Source of the DNA: Streptomyces phaeofaciens
GTDB taxonomy: Bacteria; Actinomycetota; Actinomycetes; Streptomycetales; Streptomycetaceae
Assembly (NCBI RefSeq): GCF_014648915.1
Contig: NZ_BMSA01000011.1
Location: 1-64,000 of the forward strand
DNA: 64,000 nt
Direction of reading: 5' to 3'
Shown: positions 40,125 to 49,244 of the stretch, one piece after another
Layout: each line of letters opens with the position of its first letter
Numbering within the stretch: position 1 is the stretch's first letter
Program-made: the position numbers and the translations under genes
The notes under the pieces: model-generated
What the model saw: only the letters and a program-made list of their open reading frames with translations
Database searches by the model: none
What the model was told of the DNA's origin: nothing

Positions 40125-40922
40125 ATGCCCACCGCCGCGCGCAATCTGCTCACCGACAACCCCGCACTGTACGAGGCCCGCTTCCGCGACCCCGGCCGGC
40201 TGGCCGGGCGCTGGACGGAGGACTGCCTGCGGCGGCACGGCGCGGGAGCGCGCGTGCTGGACATGGGCTGCGGCACCGGCCGCGACGCCGCCCATCTGCA
40301 CGGCGCCGGCCGCGAGGTGACGGGTGCCGACCTCTCCGAGGCGATGCTCGCCCACGCCCGCGCCCATCATCCCGGGCCCGAGTACGTCCATGCCGACCTG
40401 CACGGATTCGACCTGGGCCGGGGTGTGTTCGACGCCGTGGTGTGCCTGGACAGCGCCCTGCTGTACTGCCACACCAACGACCGGCTCGACGCCTTCCTGT
40501 CCTCCTGCCGCCGTGCCCTGGTACCCGGCGGCCTGCTGGTCACGGAGATGCGCAACGGCGCCTACTTCCTCGGCCGTACGGACCTGCTGGACACGCCCAC
40601 CGTCGACGCGTTCACCTGGCAGGGCACCGTCTACCGGTCCACCACCACGCTCACCGTGGACCGTACGGCCCAGCTCCTGCGGCGCAGGCGTGTGTGGACC
40701 GCGAGCGACGGGTCGGCTCCGGTCGAGCAGCGCTCAGCGTGGCGGCTGCTGTTCCCGCAGGAGCTGCGTCACCTGCTGGCCGGGCACGGCTTCGCGGTCC
40801 TCGAACTCCACGACGGGCCCGGCCCGCGCACCGAACCACCGTGGCGGGAGGGCCGGTTGCCCGGAGCCACGGCGGACGCGGACCGGCTGCATCTCGTCGC
40901 CCGCCTCACCACCCCCCACTGA
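40125..40922 (+). CDS. Class I SAM-dependent methyltransferase
   Basis: This 265-residue protein has SAM motif VLDMGCGTGRDAAHL near residue 44, VTGADLSEAML, and a C-terminal domain beginning around GTVYRSTTTLT, as in small-molecule N- or O-methyltransferases. The RBS AGGAAGGA precedes ATG 40125. It follows the MFS gene by 13 bases and precedes the binding-protein gene by 32. It may methylate an amine or carboxyl of the metallophore. Nothing in the sequence fixes the acceptor. Confidence 0.85.
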   Translation: MPTAARNLLTDNPALYEARFRDPGRLAGRWTEDCLRRHGAGARVLDMGCGTGRDAAHLHGAGREVTGADLSEAMLAHARAHHPGPEYVHADLHGFDLGRGVFDAVVCLDSALLYCHTNDRLDAFLSSCRRALVPGGLLVTEMRNGAYFLGRTDLLDTPTVDAFTWQGTVYRSTTTLTVDRTAQLLRRRRVWTASDGSAPVEQRSAWRLLFPQELRHLLAGHGFAVLELHDGPGPRTEPPWREGRLPGATADADRLHLVARLTTPH

Positions 40923-40954
40923 CCCTTCGTCCCCACCACACCCCAAGGAATCCC

Positions 40955-42538
40955 ATGCATGACGCACACGTCCCCGGGCTGCGCCGCCGCGGCTTCCTCG
41001 CCGCCACGGGAGTCGCCTCGCTGGGCGCGCTCGCCCTCACCGGCTGCGGCGGCTCAGGCGGCGAGGGCTCCGACGCCAAGGGCGACGGCACACCGAAGCG
41101 GGGCGGGCGGCTGCGCGCCGCGTTCGCGGGCGGTGGCGCCGCCGAGACCCTCGACCCGCACCTGGCCAACCTGTTCGCCGACGCCGCCCGCGCCAAGGCC
41201 CTGTTCGACAAGCTCGCCGACTACGGCGCCGACCTGTCCGCCCAGCCGCGCCTCGCCGAGAAGTGGGAGCCGAACAAGACCCTGGACCGCTGGCGGGTCA
41301 CCCTGCGCGAGGCGGCCTTCCACGACGGAAGTCCGGTCACCGCCGCGGACGTGCTCTACAGCTATCGCCGCATCGCCGACCCCGGGCGGGCGTTCCGTGC
41401 CAAGGCGTCCCTGGAGCCCATCGACCTCGACGCCAGCCGCGCCACCGGCCGGCGGTCGATCGAGTTCGTCCTCAAGCGTCCCACGGCCGAATTCCCCAAC
41501 ATCCTGGCCTCGTTCGGCGCCTACATCGTCCCGGAGCACGCGGGGGAGGCGGCCGGCTTCGCCGGCGGGCCGATCGGCTCCGGACCCTTCCGCTTCGTCT
41601 CCTTCACCCCCGGCCGCTCCGCGGTCTTCCGCCGCCACGACGCCTACTGGGAGGGCGCCCCGTACCTCGACGAGCTGGAGTTCGTCGTCGCCGACGAGGA
41701 GTCCGCGCGCGTCAACGCCCTCCTCGGCGGCCAGGTCCAGTACGCCCACGAGCTCCATCCGGCCACCGCCCGCGCCCACGAGGGCAAGGGGCGGATCGAG
41801 ATCGTCAGGCTCCGGGGCAGCGCCATGCAGGGCTTCGCCATGAAGACCGACCGGGCCCCCTTCGACGACCGACGCGTCCGCGAGGCGTTCTTCCTGATCG
41901 CCGACCGCGAGGAACTCGTCGCCGGCGCCCTGTCCGGCGCGGGGGTGATCGGCAACGACCTGTTCGGGAAGGGCTACGAGTACTACGCCGACGACCTCCC
42001 CCAGCGTGAGCAGGACCTCGACCGGGCCCGCGCCCTGCTGAAGCGGGCGGGCGCCGAGAACCTCGAGGTCACCCTGGACACGTCGGAGGCCGCGGCCGGT
42101 TTCACCGAGGCGGCCGGCATCTTCCGTGACCAGGCGAAGCGGGCGGGCGTCACGATCGACGTGCGCACGGGCAGCAAGGACACCTACTGGGCCGACATCC
42201 TCGACAACGGCACCCTGTGCAGCTACCGCTCCGGCGCCATGCCCATCGAGGCCCATATCTCCCAGCGCCTGCTCACCGACTCCACCACCAACGCCACCAA
42301 GTGGCGGCACGAGGACTTCGACGCCCTCTACCGGCAGGCCCAGTCCACCCGCGACCCGGCCGAGCGCGCCGCCGTGTACGCGCGCATGCAGCGGCGCCTG
42401 TACACCGAGGGCGGCTTCGTCGTCTGGGGTTTCGCCGACTGGATCCTCGCAACGGCGCCCGCCGTGCGGGGGGTCGAGACCGAGGCCCCCGCCAACACGC
42501 TCCACTGGGCCCGCTTCGACAAGGTCTGGCTCGCGTGA
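40955..42538 (+). CDS. ABC transporter substrate-binding lipoprotein, family 5 (Opp/Nik type), Tat signal
   Basis: This 527-residue protein has a twin-arginine-like signal (LRRRGFLAATG) leading to a lipobox LTGC near residue 30, so it is exported folded and anchored to the membrane outside. The mature part is a family 5 binding protein: KRGGRLRAAF start, ETLDPH, a FHDGSPVTAADVLYSY motif and IGSGPF near the middle. These bind oligopeptides, nickel chelates or metal-opine complexes. RBS AAGGAA sits 4 bases before the ATG. Its stop overlaps the permease start (GTGA). In this operon it most likely captures the metal-loaded product. Confidence 0.9.
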   Translation: MHDAHVPGLRRRGFLAATGVASLGALALTGCGGSGGEGSDAKGDGTPKRGGRLRAAFAGGGAAETLDPHLANLFADAARAKALFDKLADYGADLSAQPRLAEKWEPNKTLDRWRVTLREAAFHDGSPVTAADVLYSYRRIADPGRAFRAKASLEPIDLDASRATGRRSIEFVLKRPTAEFPNILASFGAYIVPEHAGEAAGFAGGPIGSGPFRFVSFTPGRSAVFRRHDAYWEGAPYLDELEFVVADEESARVNALLGGQVQYAHELHPATARAHEGKGRIEIVRLRGSAMQGFAMKTDRAPFDDRRVREAFFLIADREELVAGALSGAGVIGNDLFGKGYEYYADDLPQREQDLDRARALLKRAGAENLEVTLDTSEAAAGFTEAAGIFRDQAKRAGVTIDVRTGSKDTYWADILDNGTLCSYRSGAMPIEAHISQRLLTDSTTNATKWRHEDFDALYRQAQSTRDPAERAAVYARMQRRLYTEGGFVVWGFADWILATAPAVRGVETEAPANTLHWARFDKVWLA

Positions 42539-43488
42539 GCGGACTGCGTTCCCTCGTCGCCCGGCGGCTGCTGCTCGGCGCCGTGCAGACCGTGGCCGTG
42601 GTGCTGCTGGTCTTCGCGCTCACCGAGGCGCTGCCGGGCGACGCCGCCGTCGCCCTGGCCGGCGACCAGCCCGACCCGGCCCGGATCGCCGCCATCCGTG
42701 AGGCCATGCACCTCGACCGGCCCGCGCACGAGCGGCTCGCGGACTGGGTGACGGGCCTGTTCCACGGCGACCTCGGCACCTCCCTGACCTCCGGCCGCCC
42801 GGTCGGCGGGTACCTCGCCGAAAGCTTCGGCCCGACGCTCCTGCTGGCCACGCTCACCCTGGCGCTGCTCGTCCCGATCGGCTTCGGCCTCGGCATGCTC
42901 GCCGCCCGCCACGAAGGGCGCCCGGCCGACCGGCTGATCAGCTCGGTCACGCTCGCCGTGTACGCGGTGCCCGAGTTCGCCCTCGGCATGCTGCTGGTGA
43001 CCGCCCTCGCCCTCCGACCGGGCGGGCTGCCGCCGACCGCCGTCGGCTACGGCACCGATCTGCTGGGCCGTCCGGCCGTGCTCGTCCTGCCCGTGCTCGT
43101 CCTGCTGTCCCGCCCGGTCTGCTCCCTGTCCCGCCTGGTGCGGGCCGGCCTGATCGACGCGCTCGCCTCCCCCTACGTGGCGCACGCCCGCCGCTACGGC
43201 GTCTCCGGCGCCCGCGTCCACTGCGCCCACGCGCTGCCGGGGGCCCTGGTTCCCGCCGTCCAGCAGCTCGCCCGCACCCTGGACTGGCTGCTGTGCGGCG
43301 TCGTCGTCGTGGAGGCGCTGTTCGTGATCCCGGGGCTCGGCACCGTCCTGCTCGACGCCGTCGCCGAACGCGATGTGCCGGTGGTGCAGGGTCTCGCCGT
43401 GGTGTTCGGCGTCCTGACCGTCCTACTGCATCTGGGCGCGGACCTCGTCGCGCACCGTCGCGCGCCCCGGGCGGGGGTGGCCGCGTGA
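42535..43488 (+). CDS. ABC transporter permease (DppB/NikB type)
   Basis: This 317-residue integral membrane protein begins with RRLLLGAVQTVAVVLLVFAL, the usual DppB-type first helix, followed by the extracytoplasmic LPGDAA segment and about six helices. The EAA-type cytoplasmic loop lies near HARRYGVSGARVHCAHALPGALVPAV. GTG 42535 overlaps the binding-protein stop, and its own stop overlaps the next permease start. It forms half of the membrane channel of the importer. Confidence 0.9.
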   Translation: MSGLRSLVARRLLLGAVQTVAVVLLVFALTEALPGDAAVALAGDQPDPARIAAIREAMHLDRPAHERLADWVTGLFHGDLGTSLTSGRPVGGYLAESFGPTLLLATLTLALLVPIGFGLGMLAARHEGRPADRLISSVTLAVYAVPEFALGMLLVTALALRPGGLPPTAVGYGTDLLGRPAVLVLPVLVLLSRPVCSLSRLVRAGLIDALASPYVAHARRYGVSGARVHCAHALPGALVPAVQQLARTLDWLLCGVVVVEALFVIPGLGTVLLDAVAERDVPVVQGLAVVFGVLTVLLHLGADLVAHRRAPRAGVAA

Positions 43489-44357
43489 GGAAGCCGCGGG
43501 CGGGGCGCTTCGCGCTCGGTGCGGCGGTCGTCGCCGTACCGCTCGTGCTCGCCCTGCTGGGCCCGCTGGTCGCGGGCGAACCGGGGCCGCGGGCGGCGTC
43601 CTTCACCGTCGGCGACGGCCACTGGCTCGGCACCGACTTCGTGGGCCGGGACGTGGGGCAGCAGGTGCTGCGCGGCGGCCGTCCGGTCGTCCTGACCGCT
43701 CTCGCCGCCACCGCCCTGTCGTATCTCGTCGCGCTGCCGGTCGGCCTGGCCGGCGCGCTCACCCACCGCCGCTGGCTGGAGGAGCTGCTGATGCGCCCCC
43801 TGGACGTGCTGCTCGCCGTCCCGTCGCTGCTGCTGATCCTGCTGGCCGCCACGGTGTTCTCCCCCGGGGCCGTCGGTCTCGCCCTGCTGGTCGCCCTGGT
43901 GAACGTGCCCGACGCGGCCCGCCTCGTACGCGCCGCCGCCACGGAGGTCGCCGCCCGGCCCGCGGTCGAGGCGCTGCGCATGCAGGGCGAGACATGGTGG
44001 CGCATGGCCGTCGGCCACGTGGGCCGTTCCCTGCTGCGTACCCTGGCCGCCGACGCCGGCACCCGGCTGACGGGCGTGCTGTACCTGGTCGCGACGGCCG
44101 CGTTCCTCGGGGTCGGGGTCGCCCCGGACGCCGCCGACTGGGCGGTCATGGTCGACCGCAACCGCACCGGCCTGTTCGTCCAGCCGTGGGCCGTGGTCGT
44201 CCCCGCGCTGCTGATCGTCGCCCTGACGATGGGCACCAACCTCCTCTTCGACGCCGCGCTCTCGGCCGGCCGCCGCGGCGACCGGGCCCGGGGCGCGAGG
44301 CTCCCGGGCACCCCCGGGACCGTCCGCGGCCGGGTGGAAGGCGAGGGGCGACGATGA
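43485..44357 (+). CDS. ABC transporter permease (DppC/NikC type)
   Basis: This 290-residue partner permease has a first helix, then the conserved HWLGTDFVGRDVGQQVLRGGR (the GTDxxGRD motif of DppC-like permeases), further helices and an EAA loop near EALRMQGETWWRMAVGHVG. GTG and TGA overlaps on both ends couple it to the other permease and the ATPase. The C-terminal tail is charged and probably cytoplasmic. Confidence 0.9.
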   Translation: MRKPRAGRFALGAAVVAVPLVLALLGPLVAGEPGPRAASFTVGDGHWLGTDFVGRDVGQQVLRGGRPVVLTALAATALSYLVALPVGLAGALTHRRWLEELLMRPLDVLLAVPSLLLILLAATVFSPGAVGLALLVALVNVPDAARLVRAAATEVAARPAVEALRMQGETWWRMAVGHVGRSLLRTLAADAGTRLTGVLYLVATAAFLGVGVAPDAADWAVMVDRNRTGLFVQPWAVVVPALLIVALTMGTNLLFDAALSAGRRGDRARGARLPGTPGTVRGRVEGEGRR

Positions 44358-46042
44358 AGCACCGCACGGACGGCACGGCGGGCCGGGCCGGTGTGCCCGG
44401 CGGCGGCCCCGCCGGCACCGCCGAGGAGCCGGTGGCGGAGATCCGGAAGCTGCGCGTCGAGGTCGGCGGCAGGGCGATCGTCGACGGAGTGAGCCTGAGG
44501 GCCCTGCCCGGCCGGGTCACCGCCCTGGTGGGCGCCTCCGGCAGCGGCAAGACGACCACCGGCCTCGCCCTGCTCGGCGAGTATCCGCCCGGTGCCCGTG
44601 TCACCGGCGAGGTGCGGCCGGCGGCCGACGGCCCGGTCGGCCACATCCCGCAGCATCCCGCCGCCGTCCTCAACCCGGCCCGCCGCGTCCGCGCCCTCCT
44701 GACGGACATCGCCCGCGCCCAGGTACGCCACCTGCCCCGCCGCCGTCGCCGGGCAGCGGCCCGCGAACGGGTCCTGCGCGCCCTCGCCGAGGCCCAACTC
44801 CCGGACGCCGAGGCCCTGCTGCGCCGCTACCCGCACCAGCTCTCCGGCGGCCAGCAGCAGCGCGTCGTCCTCGCCCAGGCCCTGCTGCTGGGCGCCCGGG
44901 TCGTGGTCGCCGACGAACCCACCACCGGCCAGGACGTCCTGACCAAGAGCCGTGTCGTCGAGCAGCTGGCGGCCGTCGCGGCACGGGGCATCGCCGTCGT
45001 CCTGCTCAGCCACGACCTGGACGTCGTACGGGCGCTGGCCGACGAGGTGATCGTCATGCGGGAGGGCCGGGTCGTGGAATCGGGGCCGGCGAGGCGCCTG
45101 TGGCGCGCGCCCCGGCACGCGTGGACCCGTGAACTGCTTGCTGGCCGAGAGGAGTTCACGCAGACCGCGGAGGTGTCCGGCACCGGCGGGCCCGTCCTGC
45201 GGGTACGCGGTCTGACCGCACACCACCGCACCGGCGCCCGCGGCACGACCGAGGTCCTGCGCATCCCCGCACTCGACCTGCGCGCGGGCGAGTGCCTGGC
45301 CGTCGTCGGCCGCTCCGGCAGCGGCAAGACCACCCTGGCCCGCTGTCTGGCGGGACTCCACCGCGACCGTCGCGGAGAGATCCTCCTCGACGGCACACCG
45401 CTGCCCCGCAGCCTGCGCGACCGCGACCGCCCGCAGTTGGCGGCCGTGCAGTACGTCTTCCAGGACGCGCGCGCCGCGTTCGACGAACACCGCCCCGTCC
45501 TGCACCAGATCGCCCGCACGGCGGTCCGGCTGCGCGGCACCGGGACCGCCGCCGCGACGCGGGAGGCCCTGGCCGCACTGGCCGGTCTCGGCCTCCCCGA
45601 GGATCTGGTCCGCCGACGCCCCGGTCGGCTCTCCGGCGGCGAACTCCAGCGCGCGGCCCTCGCCCGCGCCCTGCTGGCCCGCCCCCGCGTGCTCGTCTGT
45701 GACGAGATCACCTCCGGCCTCGACACCCTCACCCGCCGCGGCATCCTCGACGTCCTCACCGCCCTGCTCCACGACCGCGACGACCTGTCCCTGGTCCTGA
45801 TCACCCACGACCTGGACACCGCCGCCCTGGCCCACCGCGTCGCCGTCCTGGACGCCGGCGAACTCGTCGAGCAGGGCCCGGCCCGACACGTCCTGACCAC
45901 CCCGAGCCACCCGTTCACCAGGTCGCTCGTGGCGAGCACGACGCGGCCCGGGGGCGGGAACACCTGCCTGAACTCACGGCGGGATCGGGGGCTCGGGCAC
46001 CACGGGCGGCGGACCGCGCCCCCGGCGGAGCTGTGGAGCTAG
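44354..46042 (+). CDS. Fused dual ABC ATPase for oligopeptide/metal-chelate import
   Basis: This 562-residue protein fuses two nucleotide-binding domains that are separate (DppD/DppF, NikD/NikE) in many systems. The first has Walker A GASGSGKTT near residue 60, signature LSGGQQQR and Walker B VVVADEPTTG. The second has GRSGSGKTT near 320, LSGGELQR and VLVCDEITSG. It energises uptake through the two permeases. The TAG stop (46040-46042) overlaps the stop of the opposite-strand macrodomain gene by two bases, so the operon ends tail-to-tail with no spacer. Confidence 0.92.
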   Translation: MKHRTDGTAGRAGVPGGGPAGTAEEPVAEIRKLRVEVGGRAIVDGVSLRALPGRVTALVGASGSGKTTTGLALLGEYPPGARVTGEVRPAADGPVGHIPQHPAAVLNPARRVRALLTDIARAQVRHLPRRRRRAAARERVLRALAEAQLPDAEALLRRYPHQLSGGQQQRVVLAQALLLGARVVVADEPTTGQDVLTKSRVVEQLAAVAARGIAVVLLSHDLDVVRALADEVIVMREGRVVESGPARRLWRAPRHAWTRELLAGREEFTQTAEVSGTGGPVLRVRGLTAHHRTGARGTTEVLRIPALDLRAGECLAVVGRSGSGKTTLARCLAGLHRDRRGEILLDGTPLPRSLRDRDRPQLAAVQYVFQDARAAFDEHRPVLHQIARTAVRLRGTGTAAATREALAALAGLGLPEDLVRRRPGRLSGGELQRAALARALLARPRVLVCDEITSGLDTLTRRGILDVLTALLHDRDDLSLVLITHDLDTAALAHRVAVLDAGELVEQGPARHVLTTPSHPFTRSLVASTTRPGGGNTCLNSRRDRGLGHHGRRTAPPAELWS

Positions 46043-46548
46043 TGAAGTCGCGCGGCGAACGCGTCGTAGGCCCGCTCGTCGAAGAGGACGAACGCGACCT
46101 CCTCGACCGCCGTCCGTGTGCTCCGCACCGTCTCCACCGCGATCCGGGCGGCGTCGTCGAGCGGCCAGCCGTAGATGCCCGCCGAGACGGCCGGGAACGC
46201 GACCGTGCGGGCGCCCAGTTCGTCCGCGACCCGCAGGGACTCGCGGTAGCAGGAGGCCAGGAGTGCGGACCGGTCCTCGGTCGCGCTGTACACCGGACCC
46301 ACGGTGTGGATCACCCAGCTCGCGTCCAGCTCACCGGCCGTGGTCGCGACCGCCTGCCCGGTGGGCAGCCCCTTGCCGTAGTGGGAGGCCCGCAGCCGAC
46401 GGCAGTCCTGAAGGACGGCGGGCCCGCCCCGCCGGTGGATGGCCCCGTCCACACCGCCGCCGCCGAGCAACGAGGAGTTGGCCGCGTTGACGATGGCGTC
46501 CACGGACTGATCGGTGATGTCGCCCTGGACGAGCGTGATCGTGGTCAT
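46039..46548 (-). CDS. Macrodomain protein (O-acetyl-ADP-ribose deacetylase / ADP-ribosyl hydrolase type)
   Basis: This 169-residue stand-alone macrodomain has QGDITDQSVDAIVNAANSSL at the N-terminus, the GGGGVDGAIH loop and AFPAVSAGIYGWP near residue 115, the binding loops of MacroD/YmdB-type hydrolases. It removes ADP-ribose from O-acetyl-ADP-ribose or acidic residues in the cytoplasm. The ATG at 46548 reads MTTITLVQGDIT. It converges on the ABC ATPase with overlapping stop codons. Confidence 0.93.
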   Translation of the reverse strand: MTTITLVQGDITDQSVDAIVNAANSSLLGGGGVDGAIHRRGGPAVLQDCRRLRASHYGKGLPTGQAVATTAGELDASWVIHTVGPVYSATEDRSALLASCYRESLRVADELGARTVAFPAVSAGIYGWPLDDAARIAVETVRSTRTAVEEVAFVLFDERAYDAFAARLH

Positions 46549-46685
46549 GCCTGTGTGTATACCCCCGGGTGGGGGCCGGGGCGCGCGGGATACGTCCGCC
46601 CGGTGTCCCGGCGCCGTCCACTCGGGCGCGCCCGCTCGGCTTCCGGACACACGGTTCCGGGGGCGCACGGCTTCCGGCAGCTGGG

Positions 46686-48098
46686 CTACCCGGCCGCCCG
46701 GAGCCTGCGCCACACGGCCTTCGCCGCGTTGTGGCCCGACATGCCGTGGACGCCGGGGCCGGGTGGCGTGGCGGCCGAGCAGATGAAGACGGCCGGGTGG
46801 GGGGTGGAGTAGGGGAACAGGGACAGCCTGGGGCGCAGCAGGAGCTGGAGCCCGGAGGCCGCGCCGGAGGCGATGTCGCCGCCGACGTAGTTGGCGTTGC
46901 GGGCGGCGAGTTCGGCGGGGCCGGCGATCGCGCGGGCCAGGACGCGGTCGCGGAAGCCGGGCGCGAAGCGCTCCAGTTGGCGTTCGAGGACGTCCGTGAG
47001 GTCGCCCGTCCAGCCGTTGGGCACATGCCCGTACGCCCAGAAGACCTGCTTTCCCGCGGGGGCGCGTCCGGGGTCGGCGACCCCGGGCTGCACCGTGATC
47101 ATGAAGGGCCGCTCGGGTGCCCTGCCCTCGCGGGACGCGGCCCGCAGCGCGGCGCCGATCTCCGCGCTGTCGGCGCCGATCTGCACGGTGCCGGCCACGC
47201 GGGCCTCCGGCGCGGTCCACGGCACCGGGCCGTCGAGCGCGTAGTCGACCTTGAAGGCGGCCGCCCCGTACCGGAACCCCGCGTAGTGGTTGCCCAGGCC
47301 GGCGATGCGGGCGAGGGCGGTGGGCGAGGTGTCGAAGACATAGGCGCGGGCCGGCGGCAGGTCGTCGAGCCGCTTGACCTCGTAGTCGGTGTGGACGGCG
47401 CCGCCGAGGTCCTTCAGATAGGCGGCGAGGGCGTCGGAGACGGCCTGGGAGCCGCCGCGGGCCACGGGCCAGCCCCGGGCGTGCGCGGCGAGCGCGAAGA
47501 CCAGGCCGACGGCACCGGTGGCGAGGCCGCCCAGCGGGGCCATGACATGGCCGACGAGCCCGGCGAAGAGGGTCTTGGCGGGCTCGTCGCGGAAGCGGCG
47601 GGTGAGCCAGGTGGACGGCGGCAGGCCGGCCAGCCCGAACCGGGCGAGGGTGACCGGGTCGCGCGGCAGGGCGGTGAGCGGCAGGGACATGAAGTCGCGC
47701 ACCAGTGTGTCCCACTTGGGCAGGAACGGCTCGACGAGCCTGCGGTAGGCGCCCGCGTCACGCGGCCCGAAGGATGCGGCCGTCTCCGCGACCGACCGGG
47801 ACAGCACGGCGGCGCTGCCGTCGAGGAACGGGTGCGCCATGGGCAGCTCGGCGTGCAGCCACTCCAGCCCGTACCGCTCCAGGGGCAGGGCGCGGAACGC
47901 GGGTGAGTTGATGCCGAGGGGGTGCGCGGCGGCGCAGGGGTCGTGCCGGAAGCCCGGCAGGGTCAGCTCCTCGGTCCGGGCGCCGCCGCCCACGGTGTCC
48001 CGTGCCTCGAAGAGCGCCACGGAGAAGCCGCGCCGGGCCAGTTCCACTGCGGCGGTCAGCCCGTTGGGCCCCGCTCCCACCACGACCGCATCGAGCAT
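46686..48098 (-). CDS. Phytoene-desaturase-like FAD/NAD(P)-binding oxidoreductase
   Basis: This 470-residue flavoprotein opens with the dinucleotide-binding motif VVVGAGPNGLTAAVELA and the following FEARDTVGGGARTEEL, as in the CrtI/amine-oxidase-like group. The C-terminus has the FAD-contacting PGPGVHGMSGHNAAKAV segment. Members near this branch (human PYROXD2-like) have no settled substrate. No carotenoid genes are in the window, so a carotenoid role is not supported. ATG 48098 has GGAAG about 9 bases upstream. It lies 198 bases downstream of the monophosphatase gene on the same strand. Confidence 0.87.
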   Translation of the reverse strand: MLDAVVVGAGPNGLTAAVELARRGFSVALFEARDTVGGGARTEELTLPGFRHDPCAAAHPLGINSPAFRALPLERYGLEWLHAELPMAHPFLDGSAAVLSRSVAETAASFGPRDAGAYRRLVEPFLPKWDTLVRDFMSLPLTALPRDPVTLARFGLAGLPPSTWLTRRFRDEPAKTLFAGLVGHVMAPLGGLATGAVGLVFALAAHARGWPVARGGSQAVSDALAAYLKDLGGAVHTDYEVKRLDDLPPARAYVFDTSPTALARIAGLGNHYAGFRYGAAAFKVDYALDGPVPWTAPEARVAGTVQIGADSAEIGAALRAASREGRAPERPFMITVQPGVADPGRAPAGKQVFWAYGHVPNGWTGDLTDVLERQLERFAPGFRDRVLARAIAGPAELAARNANYVGGDIASGAASGLQLLLRPRLSLFPYSTPHPAVFICSAATPPGPGVHGMSGHNAAKAVWRRLRAAG

Positions 48099-48296
48099 CG
48101 ACGGCACTTCCGACCCCTTCGTCAGCCGGTGGCCTCCGTAGACCGGCGACCTCCGGGATTCAGGATATGCCGGGGGTACGACAGCGCCCGAGGCACGGGG
48201 CCGCAAACCGTCAGGTGCCCGCGCACCCCTCCACCCGGCCTCGCGCCGCACCCGGCGAGGGACCGCACCCGGCAACGGGCCGCACCGCGGCGGCGG

Positions 48297-49148
48297 TCAC
48301 GCCCCGGCCAGCAGTGCCCGCACCCGGCGGGCCGTCGCCGCGTCGCGTGCCGTGGTGAACGGCAGGGCGTTGCCGCCGGTGATCCGGAACGGCTCGCCGC
48401 CGAGGGTCAGATGGGCGCCGCCCGCCTCCTCGACCAGCAGCAGGCCCGCCGCGTGGTCCCAGGCCGCCTCCCAGGAGAAGGCGGTCGCATCCAACTCGCC
48501 CCGGGCGACGGCGAGATACTCCAGGCCGGCCGATCCGCAGGCACGCGGCGCGACGCCGTCCGTCCACAGCCCCAGCAGGGCACGCTTCTGTTCGTCGGTG
48601 GTGTAGTCGGGGTGCGAGGTGGCCACCACCAGGTCGCGCCCGGCCTCGGGGGAGCCGGCGGACAGCCGCTCGCCGTCGAGGAAGGCACCGCCGCCCTTCA
48701 CGGCCGTGGCCAGCTGGTCGCGCGCCGGGGCGTAGGTCCAGGACGCGAGCAGGACTCCGCGGCGGACCAGCGCGACCAGCGTGCAGAAGCCGTCCTCGCC
48801 GTGCACGAACTGCCGTGTGCCGTCGACCGGGTCGACGATCCACACCGGCGCGTCGCCCTGGAGCGCCTCGTACGTGGCCGGGTCGGCGTGCACCGCCTCC
48901 TCGCCGACGACGACCGAGCCGGGCAGGAGCGCGCCGAGCGCCTCGGTCAGGAACAGCTCGGCGTTGCGGTCGGCGTCGGTCACCAGGTCGTGGGGGCCGC
49001 TCTTCTGGTCGACCTCGTGCTCCGCGAGCTGCCGGAAGCGGGGCATGATCTCGGTGGCGGCGGCCTTGCGGAGCGCCTCCTCCACGTCGGTCGAGCGCCC
49101 GGCGAGAAACTCGTCGATGGTTTCCATGTCTTCGATCATGTGCTCCAT
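48297..49148 (-). CDS. Inositol monophosphatase family phosphatase
   Basis: This protein of about 283 residues has the three metal-site motifs of the family: VVGEEAVH, WIVDPVDGTRQFVHG and SWEAAWDHAAGLLLVEEAGG. It hydrolyses a sugar, inositol or nucleotide monophosphate with Mg2+ (candidates include histidinol phosphate and PAP); the substrate is not clear. Several starts are possible: ATG 49148, ATG 49139, ATG 49127 and GTG 49163; I give 49148, but 49163 has a G-rich site at good spacing. The gap downstream contains repeated CCGCACCCGGC words and no gene. Confidence 0.88.
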   Translation of the reverse strand: MEHMIEDMETIDEFLAGRSTDVEEALRKAAATEIMPRFRQLAEHEVDQKSGPHDLVTDADRNAELFLTEALGALLPGSVVVGEEAVHADPATYEALQGDAPVWIVDPVDGTRQFVHGEDGFCTLVALVRRGVLLASWTYAPARDQLATAVKGGGAFLDGERLSAGSPEAGRDLVVATSHPDYTTDEQKRALLGLWTDGVAPRACGSAGLEYLAVARGELDATAFSWEAAWDHAAGLLLVEEAGGAHLTLGGEPFRITGGNALPFTTARDAATARRVRALLAGA

Positions 49149-49244
49149 GAGAGCACGCCCCACTGACAATCCCCACCCCGCCGGTGCACTCCGGGTGGAA
49201 TGGGGATGAATACGCGCCTCCGGTGATCGCGGGCACCCCGGGCG

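Noticed and set aside
46686..48098. Carotenoid phytoene desaturase (crtI)
   Set aside because: Only the general FAD fold matches; no crtB, crtE or other carotenoid genes are nearby, and the branch resembles PYROXD2-like proteins.
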